Below are positions 1-12,000 of a stretch of 64,000 bases of DNA, one piece after another. A program made the translations under genes and the position numbers. The notes under the pieces are model-generated. The model did not search any database. It was not told the origin of the DNA and saw nothing but the letters and a program-made list of their open reading frames with translations. How positions within the stretch are numbered: position 1 is the stretch's first letter; every line of letters begins with the position of its first letter. Origin of the DNA: Rotaria macrura. Lineage: Eukaryota > Rotifera > Eurotatoria > Philodinida > Philodinidae. Where the stretch lies: the NCBI GenBank assembly GCA_900239685.1, contig OENT01000654.1, positions 6,753-70,752 of the forward strand, read 5' to 3'.

Positions 1-100
1 TTAAAGTTAAAGTACCATACTTTAAACTTTAAAGTTAAAGTTAAAGTAAGTACACTTTAAACTTTTACTTTTAAATTATTAAATTTAAAGTAGATAAGTT
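1..100. repeat. AT-rich TTAAAG/CTTTAA palindromic repeat, cut by window edge
   Basis: The first 100 bases consist of alternating TTAAAG and CTTTAA words that fold back on themselves. The same words fill the middle of the palindromic element at 8957-9055, so this is probably a relative of that family truncated by the window edge. No terminal repeat or target duplication can be seen here, so the family assignment is an inference. Confidence 0.4.
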
Positions 101-2640
101 TTAAAATTTTTCTTTTAAAATATTAGCGTTTAATTGTTTTGATATATTCAATCCACATTTGAAATTCTTAGCGTGAGTCTTGTACAAAGAGAGTACTACA
201 AATCTCACGTTTATTGGAGCCATGTAAGTTGAACCAGGTAGTTTTGTTCGTAATTGCACAATAAGTTTTGCTGGAAAAAAAACTACGTAGTTCTTTAAAA
301 ATTCCAAAATATTCATATGCTGCTTTCGGAATTAACCTTAGTGCTCTCATATTCATGAACTATTGATTATTCTTTTAATAATGTTAATGAACCGTTTTTA
401 ATATCTTTAGTTCCTAACTGAACAGATTCACTTAACTGTAACGTCGGCTACGGAGGTATAAAATGAAAAATTGTATCTTCAACCTACTAATTACATTAAA
501 TATTTTACTTCAACGAATGTAAATAGACTTCTCAAAATAAGACAATATCTTGCTTCTACAGAAATATTCAATTCTAGAAAACAATAAATTGTTGCAATTC
601 GATCCGTTAGTCCTCGCATAACAATGAGCGAAGAAGTGCTTTAAAATACTCCGTATTTTAACACATTCTACGATAAAAAGCAGAAGCCATGCTATTACAT
701 TTTCGTCTAAAAAAATCAGCCCAACATCACCTTCTCCTACTATATTTTAATCCTACAAAACATGCAGTATTCGATAATTGAACTGCTAACTTGACAGCCA
801 AGGACAGAATAGAAGGATCAGCCTTTATCTCATTTGCTCTCTCCTGAACGAATTCAATAGTGTCCTCTATCACCCCTATAACAGAACAGCAAATTTAGAA
901 AAAAAATCCGAAAGCAGGATCTTCCGTCCTTTGAAACGTTATGTGTAAGGACAGAAAGGGTGACTTGCACTTCTTCTTCTTCCAACTTACTGAGTCCAAG
1001 GTAGGATGCTCCCTGCTACTCCTGCTACAACGCCATGTTCAAGATTCTCCAGCTCGTTCAGTTATCATTCAGAGAAGTAAGTACACTCTCTTAGTATATG
1101 CTGCGTGTCTACCTGTAAGTTCTTTCTCTCACCTGGCCTTTGTCTCAAGAAAGTAGAAACCCTGTTTTTTAATACTTCCAATTTGCAAGTAGTGTTTAAT
1201 TTAAACTACGGACTTTGATAGCGAAGACAAGGCTCTATAGAAAGAAAACTCTAAGAGTTCTCTATAAATGCGCTTGTTGAAATGTAGGGATTTCACTAAA
1301 GCCTATGAAACTCGATTTTTTTAGTATTTTATAATCGAAACCCTTCTTTTAGCAACAATCAAGTTACTATATGTCAGCGAACGATAGATGTAGTGAAATC
1401 TTACTGTAGAGAATTATTTTCTCTATCACACTGCATAGTTCAAATAAAATAATACTTGCAAGTTTGAAGTTTTAAAAAACAGGGTTTCGACTGTTTTGAG
1501 AAAATATCCATACAAATCAAAGTACAAGTTTTATTACCCTTTAGTCAAGTTGGAAACAGTTTTCTCTACTAGAATCACTGGTTTGATTATTTCTAGAGTT
1601 GGAGATAATCGAAAAACATCATGACAATAGCCCCTGCTGGCCAATTCTGCGATCAACTATGCGTAAATTTCAGGGTTCAGCCTCAATGGAGCTACGCTAG
1701 TAAGTTTTTATTTCATACTATCAAAATATGATCATGACTACTTCAACGTTCAGTTTGTCTGAACTCTTAATAGCTCAGCCAAATCAGCTCAAAGATTTGA
1801 ATTTGAAAGATTTAAGCTGAGAGTAATTTAGATAAGAGCATTAAATAAAAGAATAAACTTTTAGTACATGCTTCAATTTGTCGGTGATTTTACAGATACT
1901 ACCTGTATTATCACAGTAAATAGTTTCAAGTGTCCTTTATGTTTTCATAAACTTTTTGGCAACCCTCATCAAAATGGTTAGGAAAATTTGTATATAATAA
2001 AATCAATATCCCATTACATAAAGCACTTTCTAGAAGAAATGAACAGATTTTTCACTGCCTTTATTTCATTGCCACGTGAAAACTTGCGTTCGCATTTACT
2101 GCCACACATACAAAAACTGTGCAATTTTAGCTATCGACGAAAGTACTACTGATTTTTAAAAGAAGGGATACATTCATGCATCAAGCCTGATATTTTTTTC
2201 TTGCTTGAAGGTTTTTTCTTTTTTCTTTACATTTTCTACTCATTTTTTCTCTTACGTTCTTATAATTGTCTGGTTAATGAAAAAAACCCGAGGATGACGT
2301 TCTTACCGGTTGTTTTTATGTGCTGTCACGTGTCACTGAATATTTTCTCGTATTCAAGCCATAAACAAGGCCGAGTGATCGTCATCATAAATCCACATCG
2401 AAACTTACATTAGTAATACACCGTGAGTAAAGAATAGACAGGAAAATGCTGCTCTTGAGCAAAATGGTTGACTGGTAAAAGTGTTCTTCACCGTATGTTT
2501 TTCTTCTCCTAAAAGCAACAAGAACATCGAATAAACGTAGGAAAGGAAGAAAGAAACAAAAAAGAATGCGTTATGTAACTCATGTTTACTATAAAAACAG
2601 TTGGTAACTGAAAAGCAAACACAGTCATTTAAATAATTAC
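101..2640. other. AT-rich DNA upstream of the scramblase; no gene recognised
   Basis: All reading frames here are short, AT-rich and without recognisable domains. The missing 5' exons of the scramblase (start codon and proline-rich N terminus) should lie here if they exist, but I could not pick them out. Confidence 0.5.
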
Positions 2641-2663
2641 TAGGGTTCGTTAAATTTATACCA

Positions 2664-5600
2664 ATGAACAGTACAAATGGATTACATTGTCTTAGAACAG
2701 TTGACTATCTTTTTGTCCAACGGGATGCGTCTCTTTTAGAAGGTATTTATATAAAAGCTAACATCATACTAGTCATTTGTTGTTCCCTTCGAAGCACTAA
2801 CTGGTTATCAGCCAGTATCATCATTTCGTATCTACAATCGCGATGGTGAACTATTATTTAATGCAACTGAAGGTGAAAAAGAAAATGATACCAATTATTT
2901 CAAGAAAACCTTTCATTTTCTTTGTAGATTCAACTTGTTGTCAACGTTGCTGCTGCATCAACAGCCGTGAGTTAACACTTCATATTCGAGATGCTGCCGA
3001 TAATGTCAGTTGAAATAGATGAATTCTACATAGTTTCAAGTATTATTGATTTCTAATCACCAGGAAGTTATTCGAATGTCGCGTGCATTAAAGTGTTGTT
3101 GTGTTTGCTGTTGGTGTGGTGATTGTGAGCATTGTAAGCAAGAAATGGTAGTAGAATCTCCACCAGGAACATTTATTGGAAGTGTGAATCACGAGTATTC
3201 ACTATTAAAAATTCAACTATTCTGTTTTTCACTTGTTTTCTTTGTCATTTAGGGGAAGCCGCTGTCGAATGCGATATACTCTACGAGATGCCAATCATAC
3301 AAATACGATGGGCATCATTGGTCCTAGTTGCATTTGTGATTCAGATTGTAGCTGTTGTTGTGACAATGAATTCACAGTAAGTTCAATGAAATATCGAAAA
3401 CTAGAACTATTCTTAATAATCGACATATTTTTTAAATCTTTGAATTTGTGCTTAAATTTCTATTCTCTCTGGATAGTGACCTTGTTAAATTTTAGAATCT
3501 TACTCATATTTTTTGATAAAGTGGCAGTGGTACGAATTGAATTCTCCTCAATCGAGTATAAATAAGGTTTTTCAGATAGTCACCAGCGTGAAGAGAATGT
3601 GGATACTTTTGAATTATTATGATGAATAAGTTTTAATACTTGTATGTTAGAATTAAATTATTTTCTGAATCCAAATACAAAAGCATTACAATTATCATAA
3701 TTTAATATAGTATTAATTCTAGGCTGACATCTCTACGCTTAAACCTGATTATACAGAAGTCGTCTCGTTAGAAATAAAGTCATTTCACAATAAAATCGTT
3801 TCTAATTGAATACATGTTCGTGTTAATCTCTAGATGGTGCATCAGAATAGAATAATAAGAAGTTCAATAACTGGGCATTAGTTCAAGGGATTCGGTTCAC
3901 ATTTTTCAATGTAATACAAGCGCTTGAGTTTATCGTTTATGATAAAAACAATCTCAGCTCAATTTAGACAATGTGAGTTGACTTCATCGAATATACTTTA
4001 TAGGGTAAAACATTTTACGAATATTGATTGAAGCTATTAATAAAATCTTGAGTTATCGATTTTTAGTCATTATTTTCTAAAAGCTTCTCAAAAGATCAGT
4101 ACTAACAAAGAATGAGAATGCTGATGTTTCAATATCTTCAAAGCACTTCAATGAGTCAAGCTGAAATCATTTACAGAAATGCAAACTGCTGACTTGTACA
4201 CAGAATAGAATGATACTCATCTTACCTTTTTTAATGATAAAAGTTCGTTGCAAGAAATTTCTGTAGTTATTCTTACTATACACAAAAAATGATCAAGTGC
4301 AATATATCAATGGCAAGTTAACAAGCTGAATTCATTGAACCCATGATGAGACTATGGTTCTTTCAATGGTAACCATATTTATGATAAACCCTATATATAA
4401 TTTTGATGCATGAAAAAAGTAAATTAATTGGAGTTAAAAATGTTGTCAGTATTTGTTTTTTTAATTTTCAGATATACGGCACTGATGGTTTAACAAAGGT
4501 TGGTGGTATTCAAAAAAAGTATGCTGGGTCTATCAGAGAGGCTCTTTCAATGTCTGATTCATTTGCATTAGAAGGTAGATGCACCATTAAACTATCAATA
4601 AAACTATTTTAGCGTATCGAACGTTGATTTGCATATAAAACTTGATCTTCTTCGTAGGAGTTCATATTTTGGCTTCTCTTGAAACTTCTTATGATAGGAA
4701 ACTAAGCCAGAGATTTTCTCTCTTTCCCTCATTGGTGATCATCAAGAATTCAATTAAACCGTTTTTTATTTTGTGATTGAGTAAAATTCTATTGTTTGAT
4801 TAATTTTAAAATAGTTAAATGTGATAGTCACGTTTTCAAAATTTCACAATTTATAATCACCATAGAAAATTTAGTGCTTTAAGAAACTTAGAAAAAAAAA
4901 CCTATTTAAACAATTGTTAATGTGATGGCTAGCTGATGCAATTTTCTAGAGGACGCAATTTTTGATTAATAACCGGCTTCCGATTTATTAAAGTTAATAA
5001 AATATATAGCAGACGTTGGATATTGATAGAATGCAGGTTTTTGTTTTCGGTTTGGCTGCGTAACGATTTTCAATGAAGGCCAAAATTGATATTGACCCCC
5101 TTGTTAGCTTTTTTTTAATCAATTAACTAGCACTCATAATGATCTAGTAAGGGTTGGGAAAAATTGAATTTAAATAGAAACTTTATAAAAAGAGTGCTAG
5201 TGCATTTTAGAGAAATGATATTCTTATTCATTTTAGTCATTAGAATTTTGTGGCCAAGAAAACGTTGACGAATCGAAGACGTTTCAAAAACTAGGACTTT
5301 CACTAAACTGTATGCTTAACGATCCAATTGTTTTTAACATCATTTTCTGTATATGTTAACCTTTGTTAACCAATGTGGCTGTATTTCAGTTCGTTTGTTT
5401 TCATTCGATATTTAATTCCATCCTATAGTAGTTGTAATAGGTTGAGTTTAAATTCAAAAACTAATTAGTTAAATTCGTAGCAACAGAAGTATATGGCAAA
5501 CTCTATAAGTTTCAACCTGACAATTTAAGTTTTTAGAAACGAAAATTTGATATGTTGGCAATGAAAAACAAACAATTTACCTCACGGAGAAAAAGTTTTC

Positions 5601-6868
5601 CGAAACTCATACAACTAAATTTACAGTATTTAAAATGATGGAAATGAAAGACTTAAGATTTTGGTTCATTTTTTGATCTTTAATTTTATGTTCAACGGTG
5701 AGAAGAGACAGGTTTTCTCAGTGAAATATGCATTTAAGCAAGAATCAATTTTAAGATCAACATATAATTCGTATCCCCATTTGATCTCAGTATATAATAG
5801 TCTAACTGAGGAAAAAAATCAGTAAATAGGGTTCCTGTCATTTTTAAATGACCGATTGGTATTCAGTTTGATCCTTAGTTATCCTAAGAAATACTATCCA
5901 CAATTGATCAAGTTTCGGTAGAGCCAAATACCGATACTTCTTGAGAAAAATTTTCCCTCTTTCAACATATCAAGTATACTGGTTTTTTTTTAATTGATAA
6001 TTGTAATTATTCTTTTTGTTTTAAAGAATGAAAACACGATTGAAATATAAGTTGTGTTCTTTGCTTCGCAGAAGAAGAACGCTAGAAATCATAATAAGAG
6101 CATTTTTTCCCAATGCTATTATTTCAATCTATTTGCTCCTAAATACTGCCAATACTAATGAAATTATTGCTTAAGCCTTTGTTAAAGTCTATTTTGTTAG
6201 ATCAATAAAATAGATGTCGTTGCTTTCTTGATCGTCCACAACTAGAAGCATTCCTCTATTCTTGATCAAGCGCAAAAGTAGTTCCTAGTTCTGATGGAAT
6301 GTAGAATGGTCTATTTCTCTCACTAAAGATACGCTTATATCTTCTTTACATGTTTGCCATTTTTATGATAGACATTGGATAGTCAAAGACAAGGTATATA
6401 TCCTTTGTATCTTATACTTTCTATCCAGAAGACCTTTAGATGAATGAAGATATTGAGAAAAATAATCGGTGAAACTTAGACTAGCGGATTGCACGTCGTT
6501 TCCAAAATTAAAAACAGGATAACTTGTGCAAATTTCAACTGGAAAACATGAAGAAAATTGCATTTTTGATAATGAATTAAGTAATTTTTCATTTATTTTC
6601 AATTTCATTCGAGGCAACTCATCGATTTGACTCTCAATCAAAGCGCCGATATAATTTAGATGAAAACATTCATTTGCATCTTTGCAATTGAGTAGCATGA
6701 CAAATAACATCTATATCATCGTTCAAGTGACATTTCTTTTACGTTTGAAGTCACTATGTTTCATGTTATTGCTTCAGTCATTCTTGATGATATAAATCTG
6801 TCATTGTAGTACCGATGGATTTGGATGTCAAAATGAAAACAGTTGCTATCGGTGCTGTTTTTCTAATT
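2664..6868 (+). CDS. phospholipid scramblase (PLSCR family), 3' end incomplete
   Basis: Scramblases are palmitoylated, calcium-regulated membrane proteins that move phospholipids between leaflets; some also enter the nucleus. Seven exons join in frame: 2664-2742, 2795-2872, 2928-3004, 3064-3194, 3253-3376, 4472-4574 and 6810-6868, giving 217 residues. Every junction is GT-AG with matching phase. In order, the sequence shows the family's opening G-L-x-x-L-x-x-x-D block, a Cys cluster STCCQRCCC followed by LTLHIRDAADN, a second Cys cluster CCCVCCWCGDC, PPGTFIGSV, a third cluster around GPSCICDSDC, then the calcium-site segment SMSDSFALEVPMDLDVKMK and the start of the C-terminal helix (GAVFLI). 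Four introns are 52-59 bp and two are 1,095 and 2,235 bp. The last exon, which should encode the D-F-x-F-F-E-like end, was not found. ATG 2664 may be internal, because the frame stays open a short way upstream. Family assignment is firm; the ends are not. Confidence 0.9.
6363..6710 (-). CDS. unassigned ORF (115 aa) inside a scramblase intron
   Basis: This antisense ORF lies in the last long intron of the scramblase. Its composition looks more protein-like than the neighbouring AT-rich frames, for example RMKLKINEKLLNSL and SSCFPVEIC. A GATATAG just before the first codon could act as a splice acceptor. I recognise no family. It may be a transposon relic, an exon of a nested gene, or chance. 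Confidence 0.22.
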   Translation of the reverse strand: MLFVMLLNCKDANECFHLNYIGALIESQIDELPRMKLKINEKLLNSLSKMQFSSCFPVEICTSYPVFNFGNDVQSASLSFTDYFSQYLHSSKGLLDRKYKIQRIYTLSLTIQCLS

Positions 6869-8946
6869 GTAAGCTATTTGCCAGATTTATTTAAAGTTTT
6901 CAGCCGTTGGTAATTGTTATGCTTTTAGGAATTCATGTGCTTCATCTACAAGTATCGTGGCTGATAGATCAAGACAGGTGCATGTCATCAAAGAAAAACT
7001 TGGAAATGATAGGGATTTTGAACTTCACCATTGTTATTCTCTTTAATTATCGAATAAAGCTCGCTCTGCTTAATCTCCATCATAGATCATATGTAATTGG
7101 ATAGTTTTTCGCACACATAGATTCATCAACATGATTATTCAAGGAGCTCATCCCCTATTCTCGTAGTCATTGAATAGCTTTCAACTATTACATCATCTGA
7201 GATAATATTTTTGACTTATAATCAAAGAGTATTGTATCTGATGGGAGATGAAAATAGGCTACGTTTTTCCATCTTATATTTGGGCAGCAGATTTTTCGTC
7301 AGAACACGACAAAGAAGAATTTCGAGTAGTTTTTACTAGACTTAGAGACAAATTTGCACAATAGTTATGAAACTACTATCTTATTTATTCACGCACTTGT
7401 ATTCGTTTTATCGTTAGCTGTTCTGCGTTCAAATGTTGCAAATACTAAATCTTCTACTAAACAGAAAATCAAAACATAGAGAAGTCGATCAAAAATATGG
7501 TCCTCCGCGTTGAAAGAGTTATGCCTTCCAATTATTTCTAATTATTTAAGTATCGTGCTATTACATTAAAAAATATTTGGTTCTCACCTTTGTCTTTGGA
7601 ATGATAACGAGTCTAATTGAATTTCGAATCAACCGTGTTTGTGCTGTGCAATTATTCTCATTTTCTATTGAGATACATTCTACGCCAATAAATAGTAAGT
7701 TAGTTAGGAAATACTGCGTGTATCAAGAATAAATATAGGCTTTTGAATTGGACGCAAATCATCCTATTTAGGAGCTACGATAAGCTATTTCAGTTAATAT
7801 TCAACTAGAATGAATAATTAAAGTTGACATCATTAATAGACTCCACTATTATTCACCGTAGGACACAGTGAGATGGATGTTGGCGGATTCTCTACATAAG
7901 CGCGATATAGAATTTAAAGTTTCTGACGATTGGTTTCGATCTTCCTTAAGGATCTTCATCGGATAATGTACTAGTTAAAGAGTCAGAATATCGATCATGT
8001 TACAGGGTAATAAACGTTTCACGAAAGCAAATTGACCAGTAAGAAAGTTGTAATGAGTATTAAAAGTAGTTCAATTAGGAGTTGTATAGGGGTAGAATGA
8101 AAAATAAGTTTTGAACTATGCATGAAATTTCTGCATAAGTCCATTCTGGATTATATTTTAATTTTATGAGCTACTGACGGGCTCCATACCAGATGAAGCA
8201 GAGTTTTTCTGATTGTTTTCTTTCTGTTTGTTTGAGCGTTTGAGGTAATTCATGTTCTTCGATAAGAATGTCGATTGGGATCAGTCCTGATTCACATGAT
8301 GGCAAAGGTTATTCGTAAATGTTGGGTGTGGTTTTAGAACTTTTAGTTATTTGTGCGTGTGACATCCAATGAGTTTGCATAAGGGTTCCCCAGAGATACA
8401 TAACTGGTTCTTCTTTCATCATGTGACTGAAATTTGTTGTTGTGCTACTCAAGTGAGGTGCTTATTTTGTTGTTCATGATGTTGATGTGTCTATGCAAAA
8501 TTTCCTTATCGACATTGTGAAGGTTACAGTATTCCCCGAAAACGTTTGTGTACGACTTATCAATGTTTCTATTGTTAGTCTTCTTCTTTTTAGTTTCTTA
8601 TAACTTTCCAGAGTAGTGTTCTGTTATGATGAAAACAATACATTCATCATCTAGAATGGAAATCAAAAATTCGTTTTCATTCAATTTCTTTCTTTCAATT
8701 GAGTAGTATAAAGATTATATCTTGGGTGTTGTTACTTTCGCTACAGAAGAACTATTTTCAAGCGGATGCTTTTCTGATCTGTAAACTACAGGATTGAAAA
8801 AATCTATTTGAAATAGTTTGAGCCCCCCCCCCCCCTAAGACTTGAGCTGTCACTTAGAAAGGTCCGTTTGAACTGAAATTTTCAGGGGTGATAGATCGTC
8901 ATTAGAAACAGGTGGTGTAAAAATTTCAGCTCGCTGTATTGAACTG
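6869..8946. other. scramblase downstream region, terminal exon not located
   Basis: A good donor (GTAAGC) follows the last recognised exon at 6868, so a further exon is expected downstream. One weak candidate at 7949 (AG followed by GATCTTCATC and an early stop) has the right phase but does not resemble the family's C terminus. A run of 14 C lies at 8823-8836. Nothing else is supported. Confidence 0.5.
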
Positions 8947-8956
8947 AGCCGAAGAT

Positions 8957-9055
8957 AGGGGTGGCACTTTAACTTTACTTTAAAATTAAAGTTTAAAATC
9001 TACTTTAAACTTTAACACTTTTTTTAAAGTGTTTTAAAGTTAAAGTGCCACCCCT
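8957..9055. mobile_element. 99-bp palindromic MITE with 10-bp target-site duplication
   Basis: The element begins AGGGGTGGCACTTTAACTTT and ends with the inverted counterpart AAAGTTAAAGTGCCACCCCT. It is flanked on both sides by the direct repeat AGCCGAAGAT (8947-8956 and 9056-9065). The interior is CTTTAA/TTAAAG sequence. It is too short to encode anything, so it is a non-autonomous element. The GGGGTGGC end resembles hAT-type ends, but hAT duplications are normally 8 bp, so the superfamily is left open. Confidence 0.85.
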
Positions 9056-9065
9056 AGCCGAAGAT

Positions 9066-12000
9066 ATGGCTTATTGACTTGCTAATTATGACCTCCAAGA
9101 GAAGGACTAAGGCTCTGCCAATAGGAGAGCTAGAAAATTCGCGGTTGTCTTAAATCGAACCCAACACAAATACGAAACTTTTGTCCCAACAAAATTTTAA
9201 AATTTATTGTAGTTCACTTTTTATAAGCATTTCAATCGAATAGGAGTCAAAATTTGGTTAAAACTGACCACCTGGTGATATTGCATCTGACTTTTCTCAG
9301 CTCAGGAATCAAATATAAGAAAATCTGGTCGGACAAGATTTTACTTACACTCGAAGCTTCAAAATAAAAAAAAATAACCTTATTATCTTAAATCGCTTGA
9401 AACTAGTTTCATTTTTGTTGACGAAAAACCTTGTTTTGAGAAAAACGGCAAATTAGTTAAAGAATCATTTTTTTCGCTTAAACTAGAAAAATCTTGGGAA
9501 AAAAGATCTCTTTACTATATTTTTACACTGAATCTTCTCGATGATGTAGTAAATGATATCAACTCACTCTCTCTATAAATGATCTGAAGACAAGTGATGG
9601 TAAGGCAATTTTTCGGCCTAGCTATTTTTTGTAAAAATAATTATATGGTTGGAATCAATATAAAATTCTGAACAAAATGCTGGCTATTTTTTTGTTAAAT
9701 AATTTTCGTTGAAAATCAACAGTGAGCAATCGAAATCATATCTTATTACTTTACTTATTTCCAACTTTTCACTACTCTTCGCAACTTTTCTAGAAGTTTC
9801 AAGTTGATATTGAAATAGAGCATGAAAAACTATACAAACTTGTATAAGTAACTTATTAGATGGACCTTCTGTTAAAATAAAAGTTAACTAATATTTCGAA
9901 TACTATATGGATTTATTCCTCTTTTTTTCAAGCTTTTAATCAAATAAACTTAGCCAACAGTTCTTTTAGCCCCTTAATGGAATGAAATCGATAGAACTAT
10001 CATTTCTGCACATATTCATTGTATTTATTCTTTCCTAAACTTAATTCTTTGATTGCAAGGAAGCGATCTATGAAAAACGGTCAAAACAATCGCCATTGGG
10101 TCAGAAACTTCCACTTTTTTCTTTGTAGAACATTTTTATGGGAGATAAACCTCATATTCATGATCAGCATATTGAATAAGCTATGTCCAGATCAAGCTCT
10201 GGGAAAAAACATGGAAAAAAATTTGTTTTTCGACGTATGACTAAGGCAAAATGATTTTACAAAAAATAAAATTTTTTTTTTATAAAAAAAAACACTTTTT
10301 TGTTCAGAATTGAATGCTGATATCAGCCATGTAATTATTTTTACAGAAAATAGCTTGGTCGAAAAATCACCTTCTCGTCATTTGTCTTTTCTCTCAAAGA
10401 AGGCAGTACGGTTTAGTATTTTTTCGATAAATCTCTTAAAATCGAAACTTTTCTATAAAGCCTATATATATTCTGAACGAGGAGATTTTGAGGCATCAAC
10501 CCATGATAAAATCTCAAACATCAATCTTTTCGAAAAAATCGACTTTTCTGAGGCAGGGGGTCCCCCTTCAGAGGCGGATGCTTTTAGGTTACCCAATATG
10601 AAAGACAGCTCATTTAATACAACTTTAGAACTGTTTTGTCTGTATCCATTTTCAAAACCGCCGGGCTCCTCTTTTTCTTTTGGTGTGTGCATGAATCATG
10701 ATCATTAACATTGAATAATGAGTCATTTTCTGATAACTCCGCGAAAGCCAGGGTTTCATGCATTGTCATATCTCACTTACATCATCAATGACCATTAGTT
10801 CATACTCTTTCTCAAAGTTTGTCTGCGAGCCCTTATGCAAAAATAACCCTGATATTTCTTCTTCGTACCATGTTCGATCATAAATCTCCTTCTTGAATCA
10901 ATTATACAACTGTGTGTGATGGCGTTATGTGTAATTCTTTGATGAAGACGACCAGCTCTATTTTTACTATTTTATATTCTCAAGGGTGAGTTGATTTTAG
11001 ATCAATTTCGGTAAATCTTGAGCGATCAATTCAATCAGCATAGCATAACATTGAAATCGTCAATCAGTGTTCAATATTGAGAAACACAGTTTATAGAAAC
11101 TCATTCATTCAATCCCAGCGTATTTGTGCACGAAAAATAGGAAACTAACACATGCTCTTCTCCTGTTCCAACACGCTTTAACATCGGAACAATATGTACC
11201 AGATTCTCTGCCAGTGTACTGAACGGATGCCTCACAACTGGGTCAATCATGTTTATGGGAATAACTCGGAATAGAAAGACGCGATCACAAATAATAGACT
11301 TTTAATCAGTCCTTATTCAGACAATTCAAACCAAATAGACAGTGTAGTGTAAGTTAGCGGGGAATTTAGGGAAATTCTGAGGAGTAATAATTACGGCGCT
11401 TATCACTGTTACCTAAACGTCAAAACTCAAACTATGATAACTTAACCTTCTGAAAATCGATTAAGTAAGAAACTTATCATTGCAATTTAGGGAGGGGTTC
11501 CACGCTCAAAATAGTAAAATCTAAATATGAAGGCAGATCACAGTCAGGGTCATAGTCAGAAATTCATTTATGGGTGTACTCGTCAACGTAGGAATTGTTT
11601 GATCCTTCGAATAATCATTTTATCGTAGTACTCCCCTCCAGACCTTTTCTCCAAGAAAGGGCGTTCGGCCACACAAGAGACGCAGCCTATGGTTAGGCCC
11701 TCCGATACCACAGAGCAACTTAATCAAATGGATAAAACTCTACTTTTACGTCCAAGTTTCACATTCATTGCAAAAATTCGATATGCAGGAGGATCTCGTT
11801 CCATACATCAACCAGTATGCTGAAAACACACTTGCATAAGATAACCGATCGGTCGGATGGTCGAAGACAATTCTACTAGAAACATAACGAAATGGACTAG
11901 CTGATGAAGTTTTTTATGCTGATTACGAATCTGCAGTCTAATACCACTTCTTATCATGAAGGACATAAGTTAATATCGAAGTACGTTCAAAATGTCGGCA

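Noticed and set aside
10310-10708. 132-aa ORF and its 76-aa antisense partner
   Set aside because: Both strands are open with no domain, no splice signals and biased composition; treated as chance.
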